A stretch of 64,000 nucleotides of DNA from Actinophytocola xanthii. GTDB taxonomy: Bacteria; Actinomycetota; Actinomycetes; Mycobacteriales; Pseudonocardiaceae. Positions within the stretch are counted from its first letter, which is position 1, and each line of letters begins with the position of its first letter. The DNA lies in contig NZ_MSIE01000011.1 of assembly GCF_001921205.1 (NCBI RefSeq), positions 1 through 64,000 of the forward strand. The letters run 5' to 3'. Positions 42,705-50,268 of the stretch are shown piece by piece. Position numbers and translations under genes: made by a program. The notes beneath the pieces were generated by a model that searched no databases, had not been told where the DNA came from, and worked only from the letters and a program-made list of their open reading frames with translations.

Positions 42705-42726
42705 CCCTGCTCCTCCCGCGTCGACG

Positions 42727-43593
42727 TCAGGTCCTGGCCTGGCCGAGCTTCCAGTACCCCGAGAACAGGATGCGTCGGCGGTCCACGCCCCGGTCCCTGA
42801 CCAGGTGCCGGCGCAGGCCACTGGCGAGCGCGGACTCTCCGCACAGCCACGCGTAGTCCACCACGGGCAGGGATGCGGCGCGCACGGCGGGCAGCAGGCG
42901 GGAGCCTGGCTCGTCGCCACCCCGGTAGAGCCAGCTGACCGGCACGTCCGCGGCGACCGGCTGGCGGTAGCTCTCGTCGGGCACCTCGACGAAGACGTGC
43001 GGCTCGGTGCCCTCCGGCGCGGCCTGGCCGGACTCGAGGATCGCCGCCAGCGCCGGCAGGGCCGTCTCGTCCGCGGCCAGCAGCCGGTGGCGGGCTCCCT
43101 CGGGTGGGGCGTAGGTCGCCGTACCGGCCCGGAAGCCCACCTCGTGGCCCGGCCGGGCCGCCCCCGCCCAGCGCGAGCCGGGTCCGGCGTCGCCGTGCAG
43201 GACGATGTCGACGTCGATCTCGCCGACCTCGCGGCGCAGCCGCCGGATCGTGTACCAGCGCAGGTCCGGCCGCTGGTCCTCGGGCAGCGCACGGATGGCC
43301 TGGCGGACGTTGAGCCGGTCGGCGCTCGGCATCGTCACCGCGGCGTGCCCGGGTGGCGGCATCAGCAGGCCGAAGTACTCGTCCGGGCCGTTGGTCTCGT
43401 GCCGGGTCAGCTCGGGCGCCCGGAAGGTGACCCGGCGCAGGTGCTCGCTCAGGTCGGTCACCGCGTGCACGGTCATCCGGAACTGGTCGTACACCGCGCG
43501 CTCCGCGACCGGCGCCATGACCAGCGAGACCGCCTTGTTCATGACCTTCGTCCCGAGCTGCTCCAGCACCGAGTACCGCGGCGAGTTAGGCAT
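42727..43593 (-). CDS. Siderophore-interacting protein (FAD-binding ferric reductase)
   Basis: The protein has 288 residues and belongs to the ViuB/SIP family, which reduces ferric siderophores in the cytoplasm. The FAD-binding barrel includes HLRRVTFRAPEL and DLRWYTIRRLR (the RxYT signature). IDVDIVLHGDAGPGSRWAG and the NAD(P)-side motifs LLAADETALPALAAILES and WLCGESALASGLRRHLV follow. ATG 43593 lies inside a DtxR/IdeR-like iron box, with -10-like TAAGGT ending 5 nt upstream. A leaderless, iron-repressed transcript is therefore likely. Confidence 0.92.
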   Translation of the reverse strand: MPNSPRYSVLEQLGTKVMNKAVSLVMAPVAERAVYDQFRMTVHAVTDLSEHLRRVTFRAPELTRHETNGPDEYFGLLMPPPGHAAVTMPSADRLNVRQAIRALPEDQRPDLRWYTIRRLRREVGEIDVDIVLHGDAGPGSRWAGAARPGHEVGFRAGTATYAPPEGARHRLLAADETALPALAAILESGQAAPEGTEPHVFVEVPDESYRQPVAADVPVSWLYRGGDEPGSRLLPAVRAASLPVVDYAWLCGESALASGLRRHLVRDRGVDRRRILFSGYWKLGQART

Positions 43594-43604
43594 GCCTCAC
43601 CTTA
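43586..43604. promoter_or_regulatory. DtxR/IdeR-type iron box over the siderophore-interacting protein start
   Basis: TTAGGCATGCCTCACCTTA matches the TTAGGTTAGSCTAACCTWA consensus at 15 of 19 positions. It covers the ATG at 43593 and a TAAGGT -10-like box (minus strand). Fe2+-loaded IdeR would block both transcription and any leaderless start. Confidence 0.65.
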
Positions 43605-43615
43605 GCCGGTCGGGC

Positions 43616-44386
43616 TCAGGCGTCGTACCTCCGCAAGACCACATACCCGCCGGCCAGTGCGAGCAGGGTCCAGCCGAGCAGGATCGCGAACGCGCCGGCC
43701 GGCCCGTAGTCGGTCCACGCCAGCACCCCCCGTCCCCGGTGGACCGTCTGCATCAGCACCATCCCCGCCTGGTCGGGCAGGTATTGGGTGACCGCGCGGA
43801 TTGCCGGCATGTTGGCGAGCCCCTGGGAGTTCAGGAACAGGATCGGGATCAGGATGCCGAGGCACAGCGCCGTGCTCCGCAGCATCATCGCGACCCCCGT
43901 GGCGAACACGCACATCAGCACCAGGTAGGCCGCCGCGCCGAGCACCGCCCGCAACGCCTGGTCGTCGCCGAGGGAGACCCCCCGCTCGCCGAACACGGTC
44001 TGGGCCGCGAAGAACGCGCCGAACGCGGTCGGCACCGCCACCACCACCGCGACCGCGGCACTGGCGAGCGCCTTGGCGGCGAAGAGGACCCCGCGTCGCG
44101 GCACCGCGGCGAGCGAGGCGCGGATGGTGCCCGAGGTGAACTCGGCGCTGACCACCATCACCCCGAACACGACGAGCACGACCAGCCCCATCGTCAACCC
44201 GAGGTACCCCATCATCACCGGGTCCCACTCCCCCGAGCCGCGCACCGGGTTGTCCCGCAGCGACAGCGAGATGAGGGCGGCCAGCCCGACCGACAACACC
44301 ACCGCGAGCCCCAGACTCCACCACGTGGAGCGCACCGTGCGCGCCTTGGTCAGCTCGCCCCGCAGGGCCGCACCCAGAACGCTCAT
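43616..44386 (-). CDS. ABC-2 type transporter permease
   Basis: The protein has 256 residues and six predicted membrane helices (about 22-45, 62-84, 105-128, 145-170, 174-192, 225-248). Cytoplasmic features such as RGELTKARTVRSTWW at the N-terminus and AEFTSGTIRASLAAVPRRG are typical of ABC-2 exporters of lantibiotic-immunity or multidrug type. ATG 44386 overlaps the stop of the ATPase gene by ATGA. The exported substrate is not evident. Confidence 0.88.
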   Translation of the reverse strand: MSVLGAALRGELTKARTVRSTWWSLGLAVVLSVGLAALISLSLRDNPVRGSGEWDPVMMGYLGLTMGLVVLVVFGVMVVSAEFTSGTIRASLAAVPRRGVLFAAKALASAAVAVVVAVPTAFGAFFAAQTVFGERGVSLGDDQALRAVLGAAAYLVLMCVFATGVAMMLRSTALCLGILIPILFLNSQGLANMPAIRAVTQYLPDQAGMVLMQTVHRGRGVLAWTDYGPAGAFAILLGWTLLALAGGYVVLRRYDA

Positions 44387-45270
44387 GACTCCTCCCCGGT
44401 CAGGCGCATGAAGGCCTCCTCGAGCGACGCCGTCCGCAGGCCCATCTCGTGGACCACCAGACCGTGGGCCGCGACCAGCTCGCCCACCCGCTGCACGCCG
44501 ACGTCATGCGCCTTCAGCGAGCCGTCGGCGTCGTCGGCCACGCGGATCCCGGCCTCGCCGAGCACCGACCGCAGCCGGTCCGGGTCCGGGGTGGTGATGC
44601 GGACGTGGGCATCCGCGTGCTCCTCGACGAAGCGCTCGACGGTCGTGTCCGCGAGCAGCCGGCCCCGCGCGACCACCACGAGCTGGTCGGCGGTGAGCGC
44701 CATCTCGCCCATCAGGTGGCTGGACACCAGCACGGTGCGTCCCTCGGCGGCGAGGCCGCGCACGAGCGTGCGCAGCCAGATGATCCCCTGCGGGTCCAGG
44801 CCGTTGACCGGCTCGTCGAGCAGCAGCACCGGGGGGTCGCCGAGCAGGGCGGCCGCGAGGCCGAGCCGTTGGCTCATCCCCAGCGAGAAGCCCCCGACCC
44901 GCTTGTCGGCCACGTCGCCGAGCCCGACCTGGTCGAGCACCTCCCGCACCCGACCCGTCGGGATCCGGTTGGTCTGGGCCAGCCACCGCAGGTGCTGCCG
45001 GGCGGTGCGGCCGCCGTGGGTCGAGCGCGCCTCCAGCAACGCGCCCACCGACCGCAGCGGCTCGACGATGTCGCGGTAGTGCCGCCCGTCGATGCACACC
45101 CGGCCGGCCGTGGGGTGGTCCAATCCGATCATCATCCGCATCGTCGTCGACTTGCCGGCGCCGTTCGGGCCGAGGAAGCCGGTGACCCGGCCCGGCCGCA
45201 CGGTGAACGACAGATCCCGCACGGCGACCGTGTCGCCGTACCGCTTGCTGAGCCCTTCGACCTCGATCAC
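44383..45270 (-). CDS. ABC transporter ATP-binding protein
   Basis: This ABC-2 exporter ATPase has 295 residues. Walker A is GPNGAGKST, the Q-loop is near EARSTHGGRTA, the signature is FSLGMSQRLGLAAALLGD, and Walker B is VLLLDEPVNGLDPQG. The C-terminal 80 or so residues form a non-conserved tail. It starts at GTG 45270 with no SD but a TAGCGT -10-like sequence about 8 nt upstream, so it may be leaderless. It drives the permease encoded next to it; both sit on the same strand as, and just upstream of, the iron-box operon. Confidence 0.9.
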   Translation of the reverse strand: MIEVEGLSKRYGDTVAVRDLSFTVRPGRVTGFLGPNGAGKSTTMRMMIGLDHPTAGRVCIDGRHYRDIVEPLRSVGALLEARSTHGGRTARQHLRWLAQTNRIPTGRVREVLDQVGLGDVADKRVGGFSLGMSQRLGLAAALLGDPPVLLLDEPVNGLDPQGIIWLRTLVRGLAAEGRTVLVSSHLMGEMALTADQLVVVARGRLLADTTVERFVEEHADAHVRITTPDPDRLRSVLGEAGIRVADDADGSLKAHDVGVQRVGELVAAHGLVVHEMGLRTASLEEAFMRLTGEES

Positions 45271-45418
45271 GGCGCCACGCTAGGGGCGCGCGGCAGTCCG
45301 GCGCCGTCGGCGAAAGTCGTTCGTCCGGTCGACGAAAGTCGCCGGGCCTCGTCGCCACGACGTTTGCCAGAACGGCAACAGGAGTTGCGGACATGGCGCC
45401 GTCTGCCATCGTGGAGCC

Positions 45419-46060
45419 ATGAGCGACGTTCCCGACCGGCACAGCCCGCCCCCGTTCGACGCGGGGTGGTGGGAGGAGCACTACCAGGCCCACGCCGCGC
45501 CCCCGGACACACCGAGCGCTCAGCTGGTGGCCGAGGTGGCCGGCCTTGCCGCCGGCTCGGCGCTCGACGCGGGCTGCGGGCGCGGCGCCGACGCGCTGTG
45601 GCTCGCCCGGCAGGGCTGGCGGGTGACCGCCGTCGACGTCTCACCCACGGCGGTGGACAAGGCCAGGGAGCTCGCCGAGCACCACGATGCCACCGTCGCG
45701 GCCCGCGTGAGCTGGGTCGTCGCCGACCTGACGACCTGGCTGCCCGACGAGCGGTACGACCTCGTGGTCAGCCAGTACGTTCACCCGGCCATGCCCTTCG
45801 GCGAGTTCGTCGCCCGCCTGGCCCTGGCCGTCGCCCCCGACGGGACCCTCCTGGTCGTCGGCCACGACCACGCCGACGAGCACTCGGCTGCGCATGCCCC
45901 CGCCCAGGCCTCGATCGGCCTCGACACGGTCACCGGCGCCCTGAGCCCGCGGCTGTGGGAGGTGGCCGTGGCGGAGTCGCGGACCCGCCACGTCGAGCAC
46001 GGCTCCACCCGGACGAGGATGGAGGACCTCGTCGTCCGGGCACACCGCAAGCCGGAGTGA
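45419..46060 (+). CDS. Class I SAM-dependent methyltransferase
   Basis: The protein has 213 residues. The SAM-binding motif I is ALDAGCGRGADALWLARQG, followed by the acidic loop VTAVDVSPTAVDKA, motif II region VVADLTTWLPDERYDLVV and post-motif DGTLLVVGHDH. The N-terminal WWEEHYQ patch resembles small-molecule or thiopurine/tellurite (TehB-like) methyltransferases. ATG 45419 is preceded by GGAGCC. It is divergent from the ABC exporter and followed by the two-component genes; the substrate is unknown. Confidence 0.88.
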   Translation: MSDVPDRHSPPPFDAGWWEEHYQAHAAPPDTPSAQLVAEVAGLAAGSALDAGCGRGADALWLARQGWRVTAVDVSPTAVDKARELAEHHDATVAARVSWVVADLTTWLPDERYDLVVSQYVHPAMPFGEFVARLALAVAPDGTLLVVGHDHADEHSAAHAPAQASIGLDTVTGALSPRLWEVAVAESRTRHVEHGSTRTRMEDLVVRAHRKPE

Positions 46061-46092
46061 CGCCGGCGGCGCGACCCGTACCCTTGCTCCGC

Positions 46093-47286
46093 ATGGGCCG
46101 ACACCGCACCGCCCCGCTCCTCGTCCTCGCGGTCGTCCCGGGGGACGTCCTGCTGTTCATCGCCACCCACGAGCCGCTGGCCGCCCTGGCCTACGGGCCG
46201 GCCGCGCTCCTGGTCGCGGCAAGCGCGGACCGCGCGCCGAAGACCGCCTTCACCGCGACCCTCGCGCTCGCGGTGCTCTCCGGCGGCTCCTACCCGCTGC
46301 TGGTCTGGGTCTCCCACCGCGCGGGCCTGGCCACCTCCTCCCGCCGGGACACGGCCGTGGTCGCCGGTGCGGTGGCCGGGTGGGCGGGCGTGGCGTTCAC
46401 CGTGGATCCCGGTCCGCAGACGGTGGGCATCTGCGTGGTGTTCGTGGTGCTGCCGCTGCTGGTCGGCCGCTACCTGAGCCAGCAGCGCCGGTTGGTGGAG
46501 GCGCTGGCGGCCCGCAACCACCAGCTCCGCCGCGAGCGTGAGCTGCTCGCCGAGCGCGAGCAGCTCCGGGAGCGGCTACGGATCGCCCGGGACGTGCACG
46601 ACTCGCTCGGCCACCGGCTCAGCCTGGTCTCGGTGCAGGCGGCGGCGCTCGAGGTCGCGGCGCTGCCCGAACCGCACGGCCGCGCCGTGGCATCGCTGGC
46701 CGCCGCGACCCGCGCCGCGGTGACCGAGCTGCACGAGCTGGTCGGCTCCCTGCGCGGCTCGGGTGGCGACCGGGTACCCGGGCTGGCGGCGACCGACGCG
46801 GTCGCCGCCGGGTTCCGCGCGGCGGGCCTGCCGGTCACCGTCGAGACCCGGGGCGAGCCGCGCCCGCTGCCGCCGGCCGCGGACGCCGCGGCCTACCACG
46901 TGGTGGTGGAGGGTCTCACCAACGCGGCCAAGCACGCCCCGGGGTGTCCGGTCACCGTGCGGCTGGGGTGGGAGCCGGACGCCCTGGTGTTGAGCGTGAC
47001 CAACCCCGTGCCCGGCCACGCCGCCGCCGGCCGGTCGGGTGCGGGGCTCGGCCTGGTGGGGCTGCGCGAACGGGTCGAACCGGCCGGCGGGTTCCTCGAC
47101 CACCGCGCCGGGGACGGGGAGTTCCGGGTGGTCGCGATGCTGCCGGTCGCGCCGCCGGCCGACGACGGACCGGGCCTCGAGGCCGAGGCGGGGATCGGGC
47201 GGGTCCGGGCGCTCGCGCTCGGCGCGGCGGTGGCGGCGCTGGTGTTCTTCGTGCTGCCGGCGAGCATGCTGACCGGGGTGGCCTGA
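46093..47286 (+). CDS. NarL-type sensor histidine kinase
   Basis: The protein has 397 residues. The N-terminal sensor has four to five membrane helices (about 8-30, 33-48, 55-75, 90-105, 110-130). A coiled coil (RHLR..RELLAEREQLRERLR) leads to the HisKA_3 phosphoacceptor RIARDVHDSLGHRLSLVSV (His). The ATPase has an N-box in VVEGLTNAAKHAPG and G-boxes in GAGLGLVGLRERV. Unusually, a further hydrophobic helix (ALALGAAVAALVFFVLP) lies at the extreme C-terminus. It is followed after 1 bp by its response regulator. Confidence 0.9.
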   Translation: MGRHRTAPLLVLAVVPGDVLLFIATHEPLAALAYGPAALLVAASADRAPKTAFTATLALAVLSGGSYPLLVWVSHRAGLATSSRRDTAVVAGAVAGWAGVAFTVDPGPQTVGICVVFVVLPLLVGRYLSQQRRLVEALAARNHQLRRERELLAEREQLRERLRIARDVHDSLGHRLSLVSVQAAALEVAALPEPHGRAVASLAAATRAAVTELHELVGSLRGSGGDRVPGLAATDAVAAGFRAAGLPVTVETRGEPRPLPPAADAAAYHVVVEGLTNAAKHAPGCPVTVRLGWEPDALVLSVTNPVPGHAAAGRSGAGLGLVGLRERVEPAGGFLDHRAGDGEFRVVAMLPVAPPADDGPGLEAEAGIGRVRALALGAAVAALVFFVLPASMLTGVA

Positions 47287-47287
47287 G

Positions 47288-47929
47288 GTGCTCCGGGTCC
47301 TGGTCGCCGACGACGAGCCGCTGATCGTGGCCGGCATCCGCACCGTGCTGGAGTCCGCCGGCGACATCGAGGTCGTCGCCACCGCCGCCGACGGCGCGGC
47401 AGCCGTGCGGGCCGCCCTGGAGCACCGCCCCGACGTGGCGCTGCTCGACGTGACGATGCCCGTGCTCGACGGGCTGGACGCGCTCGCCGAGCTCCGGCGG
47501 AACCTGCCCGGGACGCGGGCCGTCGTGCTCACCTCCTTCGGCACCGAGCCCAACCTGCTGCGTGCCCTGCAGGGCGGCGCCCGCGGGTTCGTCCTCAAGC
47601 ACTGCGCGCCCGACGAGCTGATCCGGGCGGTGCGGGCCGCACACGGCGGCGACGCGTACCTGTCCCCCGAGGTGGCCCGGCTGGTCCTCGGCATGGTTGC
47701 CCCGGCCGCCGGGCGCCGGCAGGCCGCGGCGGAGCGGCTCTCGGCGCTCAGCCCGCGCGAGGCGGAGATCGCCGGGCTCGTCGCCGAGGGCCTGTCCAAC
47801 GCCGAGATCGCGCGGCGCACACACATGAGCGAGCCCACGATCAAGACCTACATGAGCCGGCTGCTGACCAAACTCGGCTGCGTGAACCGGGTCGAGGTGG
47901 CCCTGCTGGCGCGGGACGCGGGACGATGA
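47288..47929 (+). CDS. NarL/LuxR-family response regulator
   Basis: The protein has 213 residues, starting at GTG 47288 one base after the kinase stop. The receiver domain has acidic pocket VADDEPLIVAGI, phosphoacceptor Asp in VALLDVTMPVLDG, Thr in VVLTSFG and Lys in GFVLKHCAPDE. The C-terminal HTH is LSPREAEIAGLVAEGLSNAE and THMSEPTIKTYMSRLLTKLG. It responds to the linked kinase; targets are unknown. Confidence 0.92.
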   Translation: MLRVLVADDEPLIVAGIRTVLESAGDIEVVATAADGAAAVRAALEHRPDVALLDVTMPVLDGLDALAELRRNLPGTRAVVLTSFGTEPNLLRALQGGARGFVLKHCAPDELIRAVRAAHGGDAYLSPEVARLVLGMVAPAAGRRQAAAERLSALSPREAEIAGLVAEGLSNAEIARRTHMSEPTIKTYMSRLLTKLGCVNRVEVALLARDAGR

Positions 47930-47954
47930 CCGGCGGGTGAATTCCGGGGATCGG

Positions 47955-47982
47955 TGAACCGTTCGCGCGGCCCACCCGTGTC
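47955..47982 (+). promoter_or_regulatory. SigL-like ECF promoter upstream of the sigma factor gene
   Basis: TGAACC (47955-47960), a 16-nt spacer and CGTGTC (47977-47982) match the mycobacterial SigL consensus TGAACC-N(15-17)-CGTgtr that I know. It lies upstream of the sigma gene and suggests autoregulation. It also rules out ATG 47983 as start, because it precedes the expected transcription start. Confidence 0.7.
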
Positions 47983-48087
47983 ATGGTTGTGAGCCAGACC
48001 TTGTCCAGTACCCTCCTCATCGACCCACGCAGTGCCTGGCTCGCGCGTGCGGACCCCCGACCTCGCGAACGGACCTCTGGGCAGGTG

Positions 48088-48642
48088 ATGGCAAGCGTGG
48101 CGATCACAGGCAGGCGAGCCCGCCGATCCGGGCAGGCGCCCGGTGAGGAGCTGGTCCGCTCCCTCTACGAGGAGCACGGCCGGAGCCTGCTGGCCTACGC
48201 GATCCGGCTCACGAACGACCGCGCGGCCGCCGAGGACGTGGTCCAGGAGACCCTGCTGCGGGCCTGGAAGCACGCCGACGACCTGCGCAACAACGTCGGC
48301 TCGGTGCGAGGCTGGCTGCTCACGGTGGCCCGCAACATCATCACCGACCGCGCGCGGGCACGGGCGGTGCGCCCGACCGAGGTCAACCAGGAGATCGACG
48401 TCCCGTCGCCCCAGCGCGACCACGCCGACGACGTGGTCAACGCGATGACCGTGCTCGGCGCGATGGACCGGCTCTCCCCCGAGCAGCGCGCGGTGCTGGT
48501 CGAGCTGTACTACCGGGGGCGGACGGTCGCCGAAACGGCGTCGGTGCTGGGTATCGCCCCGGGTACGGTGAAATCGAGGACCTACCACGCGGTCCGCGCG
48601 TTGCGCGCGACGCTGTCCCAGCCGGGGGAGGTGCCGCGATGA
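48088..48642 (+). CDS. sigL: ECF sigma factor, SigL-like
   Basis: The protein has 184 residues. ATG 48088 is preferred because the SigL-like promoter ends at 47982 and a GCAGGTG stretch precedes this codon. Sigma region 2 is RSLLAYAIRLTNDRAAAED, VVQETLLRAWKHADDLR and RGWLLTVARNIITDRARARA. Region 4 is MDRLSPEQRAVLVELYYRGR and ASVLGIAPGTVKSRTYHAV. There are no extra domains. ATGA overlap with the anti-sigma gene couples their translation. The RslA-type partner supports the SigL assignment. Confidence 0.9.
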   Translation: MASVAITGRRARRSGQAPGEELVRSLYEEHGRSLLAYAIRLTNDRAAAEDVVQETLLRAWKHADDLRNNVGSVRGWLLTVARNIITDRARARAVRPTEVNQEIDVPSPQRDHADDVVNAMTVLGAMDRLSPEQRAVLVELYYRGRTVAETASVLGIAPGTVKSRTYHAVRALRATLSQPGEVPR

Positions 48643-49331
48643 GCTCCGTCGAGCACGACCGGTCGCTCCTCGGCGCCTACGCCCTCGGGGCGCTGGACCC
48701 GGTCGAGGAACGCGCGGTGCACGCGCACGTCGCGGGCTGCCCGGACTGCCAGCGGGAGCTCGCCGAGTTCGTCGACCTGCGCCAGGCCCTGGACCAGGTG
48801 CCGCCGGAGGCGTTCCTGGACGGGCCGCCCGACGGTGGGGACCTCCTGCTGCGCAAGACCCTGCGCCGGGTGCGCGAGGAGGTGCCGGAAGGCCGGCGCC
48901 GGTGGTCCCCGGCCACGGTCGCGGCCGCCGTGGTGCTGCTGGTGGCCGTCGCCCTCGGCGGTGGTGTGCTGATCGGCCGGGAGACCGCGCCGGACACGGT
49001 CACCGCGGAGTCCCCACCGGCCGGCACCCGCACCGCCCAGGCGACCGACCCGGAGACCGGCGCGTCGATGACCGTGCAGGTCGAGCCCCGCGCGGGCTGG
49101 GTCTGGGTCAACGCGGACATCGCCGGCGTGCCCGCCGGGGAGAAGTGCCAGATGCGGGTCATCCCCCGCGGCGACGGCGACCCGCTGGTGGCCGGCAGCT
49201 GGGTGGTGTCCGAGCAGGGCGAGGCGAAGGGCCTCAGGCTCGAGGGCACCGCGCTGGTGGCGCCGGACGAGGTCGAGTCCGTGGAGATCGTCACGACCGA
49301 CGGCAGGACGATGGTTTCGGTACCGCTGTAG
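48639..49331 (+). CDS. rslA: Zinc anti-sigma factor, RslA-like
   Basis: The protein has 230 residues. The N-terminal ZAS domain carries HAHVAGCPDCQRE (HxxxCxxC), expected to hold zinc and bind the sigma factor. One membrane helix (ATVAAAVVLLVAVALGGGV, about residues 88-107) follows. The extracytoplasmic anti-sigma-K (RskA)-type domain contains TDPETGASMTVQVEPRAG and a WVVSEQGEAKGL segment. Redox loss of zinc or regulated proteolysis would release the sigma factor. Confidence 0.9.
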   Translation: MSSVEHDRSLLGAYALGALDPVEERAVHAHVAGCPDCQRELAEFVDLRQALDQVPPEAFLDGPPDGGDLLLRKTLRRVREEVPEGRRRWSPATVAAAVVLLVAVALGGGVLIGRETAPDTVTAESPPAGTRTAQATDPETGASMTVQVEPRAGWVWVNADIAGVPAGEKCQMRVIPRGDGDPLVAGSWVVSEQGEAKGLRLEGTALVAPDEVESVEIVTTDGRTMVSVPL

Positions 49332-49389
49332 TTCACCCCGGTCCCCTACGGTGACGCCCAGCCGTCCCCTGCCAACCGTGGAGGTCGCC

Positions 49390-50256
49390 GTGCGGGCCCT
49401 GTCCCGATCCCTGTTCCTGCTGCTGACCGTCCTCGGGCTGGTCGCCGGTGCCGTCCCGGTCGCCGCGACCCCCCGGCACCACACCGTCCGTCCGCTCCCC
49501 CAGGCGCACGCGCACAACGACTACGAGCACGAACGCCCGCTGTTCGACGCGCTGGACCACGGCTTCACCAGCGTCGAGGCGGACATCTACCTGGTGGGCG
49601 AGGAGCTGCTGGTGGCCCACGACCCCGAGGACCTCGACCCGTCGCGGACGCTGCGGTCGCTGTACCTGGAGCCGCTGCGCCGCCTGGTCCTGCGCGGCGG
49701 CATCTACCCGGGCCGGCGTGTGGAGTTCCAGCTGCTGATCGACCTCAAGTCCGAGGGCGAGTCGACCTACGCCGCGCTGGACCGCCTGCTGCGCTCGCCG
49801 CGGTACGCGTTCCTGTGGACCACCTACCGGTCGGGCCGGGTGCGGACCGGGCCGGTCACCGCCGTGGTGTCGGGCAACCGCCCCCGCGCCACGATGGCCG
49901 CCCAGCGGTCCCGGGTCGCCTTCTACGACGGCCGGATCGCCGACCCCAACGATCTCGGCCCCGGCTCCGCCGCGACGCTCACCCCGCTGGTCTCCGACAA
50001 CTGGACGAAGCTGTTCACCTGGACCGGCGCCGGCCCGATGCCCGCCGCCGAGCGCGACCGGCTGCACGGGATCGTCCGCACCGCCCACCGGGCCGGGCAG
50101 CGCGTCCGGTTCTGGGCCACCCCCGACCTGCCCGGCCCCGCCCGCGACGCCGTCTGGCGGGAGCTGCGCGCCGCCCACGTCGACCACATCAACACCGACG
50201 ACCTGGTCGGCCTGTCCCGGTTCCTGACCAACCGTCACCTCGCGGCGGTCGGCTGA
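49390..50256 (+). CDS. Secreted PLC-like/GDPD-family phosphodiesterase
   Basis: The protein has 288 residues. GTG 49390 is preferred over the earlier GTG 49351 because GGAGGTCGCC lies directly upstream and the signal peptide (SRSLFLLLTVLGLVAGAV) starts there. The catalytic barrel shows AHAHNDYEHERPLFDALDHG, VEADIYLVGEELLVAHDPED and QLLIDLKSEGESTYAALD. This is the phosphatidylinositol-specific-PLC/GDPD fold, with His, Asp and Glu in place for a metal-dependent phosphodiesterase. It may turn over extracellular phospholipid head groups. It starts about 60 bp after the anti-sigma gene. Confidence 0.85.
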   Translation: MRALSRSLFLLLTVLGLVAGAVPVAATPRHHTVRPLPQAHAHNDYEHERPLFDALDHGFTSVEADIYLVGEELLVAHDPEDLDPSRTLRSLYLEPLRRLVLRGGIYPGRRVEFQLLIDLKSEGESTYAALDRLLRSPRYAFLWTTYRSGRVRTGPVTAVVSGNRPRATMAAQRSRVAFYDGRIADPNDLGPGSAATLTPLVSDNWTKLFTWTGAGPMPAAERDRLHGIVRTAHRAGQRVRFWATPDLPGPARDAVWRELRAAHVDHINTDDLVGLSRFLTNRHLAAVG

Positions 50257-50268
50257 CCCCAACGGGCC

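Noticed and set aside
47983-48087. Longer N-terminus of the SigL-like factor from ATG 47983
   Set aside because: The SigL-type promoter ends at 47982, so this codon lies upstream of the expected transcription start.
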